Shown one piece after another: positions 21,975 to 24,799 of a DNA stretch of 24,799 nt (within the stretch, counting starts at the first letter, position 1; every line of letters begins with the position of its first letter). Under the pieces are notes generated by a model, which did not search any database, was not told where the DNA came from, and was given only the letters and a program-made list of their open reading frames with translations. The position numbers and the translations under genes are program-made. The stretch lies in assembly GCA_035654835.1 (NCBI GenBank), contig DASRVZ010000056.1, forward strand, positions 1 to 24,799. Direction: 5' to 3'. Origin of the DNA: UBA4719 sp035654835 (GTDB lineage: Bacteria; Actinomycetota; Actinomycetes; Actinomycetales; Dermatophilaceae).

Positions 21975-23357
21975 ATGCCCAGTGCCAGCCCCAGCTCGAA
22001 GGAAAGGTCGTCAGGTCTCTCAGCCCTGATGCGGCCGATCAACTCTGTCGTCGAGCGCTTCATCCCCAGTGCCCTGGTCTTCGCCATCGTGCTGACGTTC
22101 ATCGTGGCAATTCTTGCGCTGACCCTGACCGACACCGGCCCGGTCGACGTCGTCAAGGGCTGGGGCGAGGGTTTGTCGGGCCTGTTGGCTTTCATGACGC
22201 AGATGGCTCTGATCCTCCTGCTCGGCCACACTTTGGCCAACACAGGCCCGGTGCGCAAGTTGTTGACATCGCTCGGCGGGCTTCCCAAGACCGTGCTGCA
22301 AGCGTATCTCTTCGTCTTCGTGGTGGCCGCCGTCGCGTCGCTGGTCACGTGGGGCCTCGGCCTAGTGGTCGGCGTGCTGCTGGCCGTGGAAGTCGCCAAG
22401 CAGGGTCGCGAGAAGGGGCTGAACCTGCACTTCCCGATGCTGGTCGCGGCAGGGTACTCCGGCTACGTCATCTGGCACATGGGTTACTCCGGCTCCGGCA
22501 CCTTGGCCGCAGCCACCGAGGGCTCGTTTCTTGCCAAACAGCTCGGCAAGACCATACCGATCAGCGAGACAACATTCGCCTGGTGGAACATCCTCGCGAT
22601 CGTCGCCACGATCATCGTGGTGGGCGTCGGGCTCGCCCTGGTGGCACCGCGCGCAGGCGACAAGATCGTCGAGCTGAAGACTGACGCCCGCTTCGACGAC
22701 GACGTCGCCATCGACGACGAGGTCGTCACCCCGGCCGATCGGGTGGACGCCAGCCGTGTCCTCACACTGCTGGTTGGCCTAGCGTTGGTCTCCTACCTGG
22801 TCATCCACTACACGGAGGGCGGCACCGCGACCCTCGACATCGTCAACTGGACCTTCCTGGCCTTGATCTTCCTGCTGGTGCGCAGCCCGCTCGAACTGAT
22901 CGCTCTTGTCAAGAACGCCGCATCGAACGTGGGTGAGATCCTGCTTCAGTTCCCGCTGTACGCGGGGATCATGGGGATCATGGCCACCTCGGGGCTGATC
23001 ACCGTCTTCTCCGACTTCGTGGTCGAGACCGCCGTTCCGTCGACCTTTGGCGTGCTGGTCTTCCTCTCGGCCGGGGTGGTGAACTTCTTCGTGCCATCCG
23101 GTGGCGGGCAGTTCGCTGTGCAGGGACCGGTGATGCTCGACGCCGGGGGCCGGTTGGGTGTCGACCCGGCAGTGACGATCATGGCCATTGCATACGGCGA
23201 CCAGTGGACCAACATGATCCAGCCCTTCTGGGCTTTACCGGTGCTGGCCATCTCCGGGCTGAAGATTCGCGACATTCTCGGCTACACCATGGTCACGCTC
23301 ATTGCGTCTGGTTTGGTCTTCGCTGCGACGTTGTTCCTGCTCGGTTTGGGACAGTAG
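21975..23357 (+). CDS. atoE: Short-chain fatty acid transporter, AtoE family
   Basis: A 460-residue membrane protein of the SCFA_trans (AtoE) family, predicted to import acetoacetate, butyrate or similar short-chain acids. Ten or more hydrophobic segments are present. Diagnostic blocks are LGHTLANTGPVRKLL, SLVTWGLGLVVGVLLAVEVAK, GYSGYVIWHMGYSGSGTL and the family-defining NFFVPSGGGQFAVQGPVMLDAG. Then comes YGDQWTNMIQPFWALPVLAISGLKIRDILGYT. ATG 21975 has a strong AGGAGAG ribosome binding site (21962-21968); an upstream in-frame start at 21930 lacks one. No atoD, atoA or atoB genes follow. The gene is enclosed by tRNA-Ala-derived direct repeats, which suggests acquisition as a cassette. The exact substrate is inferred from the family. 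Confidence 0.92.
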   Translation: MPSASPSSKERSSGLSALMRPINSVVERFIPSALVFAIVLTFIVAILALTLTDTGPVDVVKGWGEGLSGLLAFMTQMALILLLGHTLANTGPVRKLLTSLGGLPKTVLQAYLFVFVVAAVASLVTWGLGLVVGVLLAVEVAKQGREKGLNLHFPMLVAAGYSGYVIWHMGYSGSGTLAAATEGSFLAKQLGKTIPISETTFAWWNILAIVATIIVVGVGLALVAPRAGDKIVELKTDARFDDDVAIDDEVVTPADRVDASRVLTLLVGLALVSYLVIHYTEGGTATLDIVNWTFLALIFLLVRSPLELIALVKNAASNVGEILLQFPLYAGIMGIMATSGLITVFSDFVVETAVPSTFGVLVFLSAGVVNFFVPSGGGQFAVQGPVMLDAGGRLGVDPAVTIMAIAYGDQWTNMIQPFWALPVLAISGLKIRDILGYTMVTLIASGLVFAATLFLLGLGQ

Positions 23358-23464
23358 CCACAGCGTCCGAGGGCCGTCAGCAGCGGCGTCTGTCGCCACA
23401 TCCTCTCAGTAGTTCACAGGCTTGCAGGCAGGCGCTTTCTTGACACCGGGGGAGCACACCGGAT

Positions 23465-23508
23465 CGGGAGAGGGCCTTTGACCTGCGGTGATATCGGTGG
23501 AGCTGAGG
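23465..23508. repeat. Right copy of tRNA-Ala-derived direct repeat
   Basis: This copy contains CGGGAGAGGG, CCTTTGACCTGC, an extra GGTGATATC and then GGTGGAGCTGAGG. It is about 1.75 kb from the left copy and in the same orientation. Unlike the left copy, it continues into a longer piece of tRNA-Ala, and the left arm of the terminator hairpin is missing. Confidence 0.75.
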
Positions 23509-23539
23509 GGACTCGAACCCCTGACCCCCTCGTTGCGAA
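23498..23539 (-). pseudogene. 3' half of a tRNA-Ala(CGC) gene, probable attachment-site scar
   Basis: On the minus strand the sequence reads as the 3' half of a tRNA-Ala. It shows an anticodon loop TTCGCAA (anticodon CGC), anticodon-stem 3' arm CGAGG and variable loop GGGTC. T-arm AGGGG-TTCGAGT-CCCCT, acceptor arm CAGCTCC and discriminator A follow. Sequence 5' of the loop (CCAAGCCCCGAG) neither completes the anticodon stem nor supplies a D-arm or 5' acceptor. The break at the anticodon loop is where many tyrosine integrases recombine. An element, with the rebuilt full tRNA at its far end, would lie to the right, beyond the window. Confidence 0.75.
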
Positions 23540-23935
23540 CTCGGGGCTTGGCGGTCGGGCAAGCCTCTCTGAGCACGGATCGGTGCGCTCAGAGGCGCGA
23601 GAGCCCGGGGGAAGGCGGCGGCGCTGCTGTACCTAACTGCTGTACTTCTCCCCCGTCCGACCGGAGGCGATGCGACGAAGCACCGTGTCGTCGCGAGTAG
23701 CACCCCGGGCGTCCGCCGCGAGCGAGGAGCACGGCTGCCGTTGCTCAGCGGCGGGCCCGACCATGCGGCGCTGCCTGATTAGCACGCAGCCAGTCGACCC
23801 CCGTGTGCATGCATGGTCGGGAGTCGGCCGCGCCAACGACACCCATGACCGGCAAGAGGTTTACCGGATCTGCCGATGAGCGGTCGGCCTGCACGAGCAG
23901 CACAGCGACAGCCTCGTCGACGAGATCGCGCCGGG
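23540..23935. other. About 400 bp without a convincing gene
   Basis: All frames in this stretch are short and compositionally irregular, with no recognisable domain and no ribosome binding site. It holds the direct repeat at 23624-23645 and lies between the tRNA-Ala half and the GNAT gene. It could be the arm region of an attachment site or decayed element DNA. No integrase or excisionase remnant was recognised. Confidence 0.6.
23624..23645. repeat. Short direct repeat CTGCTGTAC
   Basis: CTGCTGTAC occurs at 23624-23632 and 23637-23645, separated by CTAA. It lies 85 bp from the break in the tRNA-Ala fragment. Paired direct repeats at this distance could be recombinase arm sites, but chance cannot be excluded. 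Confidence 0.5.
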
Positions 23936-24529
23936 TTAGGGGTCCCGGCGCATGAACCAGACGTGCGGGCCGCCCGCGGGCGGGTCAGCTTCCTCGACGA
24001 CGTGGAACCCGAGACGCTCGTAGAGCGGCACGTTGCGCGGCGTGCCGGTCTCGAGGATGACGGCGGTGTTGCTCTCGCGTGTCTGCTCGAGTCCGAATTC
24101 GACGAGTGCCGAGCCGATCCCGCGTCCCTGCCAGCCGGGCTCGACCGCCACGGAGTCGAGATGCCAAAGTGGCTCGGGCGGGATCTTCGAGGCGACCCAC
24201 CCCCAGAAGCGCTCGTGCCGCAGTCCGCCGTCATCGGTTACGTCGTGGGTTGTCGAATCGTCGACGTGCGCGACCGCGTCGTCCCACACACCGCTCTGTT
24301 CGGGCGACACGAGCACGAGGGCGCCGTGCCCGTCCGCGGTCTCCCAGACGAGCCCTTCGTCCAGCAACGGGCCGAGGTAGAGGGCATACGCTCGAATGCA
24401 GCGTTCCTCGAGGTCGTCGCTTCGACCTCCGAGCGGCCACGTCATCGTCGGCTCGGTGACAAACGCACAGCCGAACACCTCAGCGATCCGGGCGATATGG
24501 CTCGGATCGGCCCGGCGGATCTCAACCAC
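23936..24529 (-). CDS. GNAT family N-acetyltransferase
   Basis: A 197-residue acetyl-CoA-dependent acetyltransferase. It begins with VEIRRADPSHIARIAEVFGCAF. The core beta4-alpha3 motif is LWHLDSVAVEPGWQGRGIGSALVEFGL, with the acetyl-CoA pyrophosphate loop Q-G-R-G-I-G-S. ETGTPRNVPLYERLGFHVVEE is the typical end of the fold. The substrate is unknown; the middle region (YLGPLLDEGLVWETADGHGALVLVSPEQ) resembles stand-alone small-molecule acetyltransferases rather than RimI. GTG 24529 is chosen from its leaderless-type -10; an ATG at 24652 would add an unconserved leader. It lies on the element side of the tRNA-Ala scar. Confidence 0.88.
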   Translation of the reverse strand: MVEIRRADPSHIARIAEVFGCAFVTEPTMTWPLGGRSDDLEERCIRAYALYLGPLLDEGLVWETADGHGALVLVSPEQSGVWDDAVAHVDDSTTHDVTDDGGLRHERFWGWVASKIPPEPLWHLDSVAVEPGWQGRGIGSALVEFGLEQTRESNTAVILETGTPRNVPLYERLGFHVVEEADPPAGGPHVWFMRRDP

Positions 24530-24535
24530 GGCTCG

Positions 24536-24541
24536 AGCATA
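24536..24541 (-). promoter_or_regulatory. Leaderless-type -10 element for the GNAT gene
   Basis: TATGCT on the minus strand is followed by six bases and GTG 24529. It matches TANNNT and has no Shine-Dalgarno sequence after it. Confidence 0.55.
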
Positions 24542-24799
24542 CGACAGCGTCACGGACGCAGTCCCCATGCATCGGGGGACCTCGAGGCTTATCCGGCCCC
24601 GACCATCGGCGCACGCTGTAATCTGCGAAGAGCCGTCAACCGTCAGTCGCACCGCCCACTCATCAGCGTAAGGCGTTTAGTGTCAAGCCTTTGGTCGGTG
24701 CCTCGCCTGTCGTCAGTCCCTGCATAGCCGTAATGGGGTTGGTCCCAGCAGCGCATAATCGGGTTGATCTGACGACGGGCGGGGCTGCCCATGATGAGC
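24542..24799. other. Right-hand edge, no complete gene
   Basis: No full gene is visible. Two ATG codons at 24791 and 24794, preceded by a G-rich stretch, may start a plus-strand gene cut by the window edge. AAGGC and GCCTT at about 24669-24690 form a small inverted repeat. Nothing here could be assigned to a known element. Confidence 0.4.
24730..24769. repeat. Imperfect 15-bp direct repeat, 25-bp period
   Basis: GTAATGGGGTTGGTC (24730-24744) and ATAATCGGGTTGATC (24755-24769) match at 12 of 15 bases. They lie just before a possible gene start at 24791 and could be operator half-sites or part of an element end. Confidence 0.45.

Noticed and set aside
23488..23700. Plus-strand frame beginning with ELRGLEPLTPSLRTR
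   Set aside because: This peptide is the well-known false translation of the complementary strand of a tRNA 3' half; the sequence is the tRNA-Ala fragment.
23540..23935. Integrase or excisionase gene next to the tRNA-Ala scar
   Set aside because: No frame shows the tyrosine-recombinase R..HxxR..Y pattern or an HTH excisionase. Any integrase would have to be outside the window.
1..24799. CRISPR array, rRNA genes or complete insertion sequence
   Set aside because: No regularly spaced repeats, rRNA-like blocks or transposase motifs were seen on either strand.

Overview
The window is high-GC DNA with strongly GC-biased third codon positions, frequent GTG starts and many leaderless-type starts. 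It carries the order rsmI/pmt ... metG-tatD-rpfB-rsmA-ispE. That block, the RpfB protein and the bacterial protein O-mannosyltransferase point to an actinobacterium. The non-mycolate gene set suggests the Micrococcales, but genus is not determinable from sequence reading alone.

Layout. Positions 1-820: a tRNA-Gln(UUG) and the wreck of a lipoprotein-type N-acetylmuramoyl-L-alanine amidase. Positions 822-2759: a TetR regulator, a phosphoribosyltransferase and a MarR regulator whose promoter overlaps a perfect 16-bp palindrome. Positions 2824-10527, all minus strand: metG, tatD, rpfB, rsmA, ispE and an ABC-F ATPase, with 4-nt overlaps at metG/tatD and rsmA/ispE. rpfB has a 5' leader with a good intrinsic terminator and a competing upstream hairpin. 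Positions 10587-14682: a SRPBCC protein, an OAT2-like ArgJ paralogue, a small membrane protein, a truncated CitB-type response regulator, an anchored extracytoplasmic protein of unknown function, and rsmI. Positions 14763-19768: a protein mannosyltransferase, a pair of bacterial PH-domain membrane proteins (YdbT/YdbS type) and a predicted alpha/alpha-toroid protein. Positions 19785-21656: a NarK-type nitrate/nitrite transporter divergent from a small cupin.

Positions 21690-24799 look like a tRNA-associated accretion zone. A short-chain fatty acid transporter of the AtoE family lies between two imperfect direct repeats. Each repeat contains the last 13 nt of a tRNA-Ala gene plus its downstream sequence. 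The right-hand copy continues into a tRNA-Ala(CGC) 3' half that stops at the anticodon loop, as expected for an attachment-site scar. To its right are about 400 bp without a convincing gene, then a GNAT acetyltransferase. No integrase is visible in the window.

How the genes work together. The minus-strand block couples translation (metG), cell-wall remodelling and resuscitation (rpfB), ribosome maturation (rsmA) and isoprenoid supply (ispE). At least seven genes (MarR, rsmA, metG, argJ, pmt, the toroid protein, the GNAT) have a TANNNT -10 hexamer ending 6-7 nt before the start codon. This implies leaderless mRNAs and was used to choose starts. The most notable unusual items are the rpfB leader switch, the amidase and response-regulator relics, the tRNA-Ala repeats around atoE, and the orphan OAT2-like argJ.
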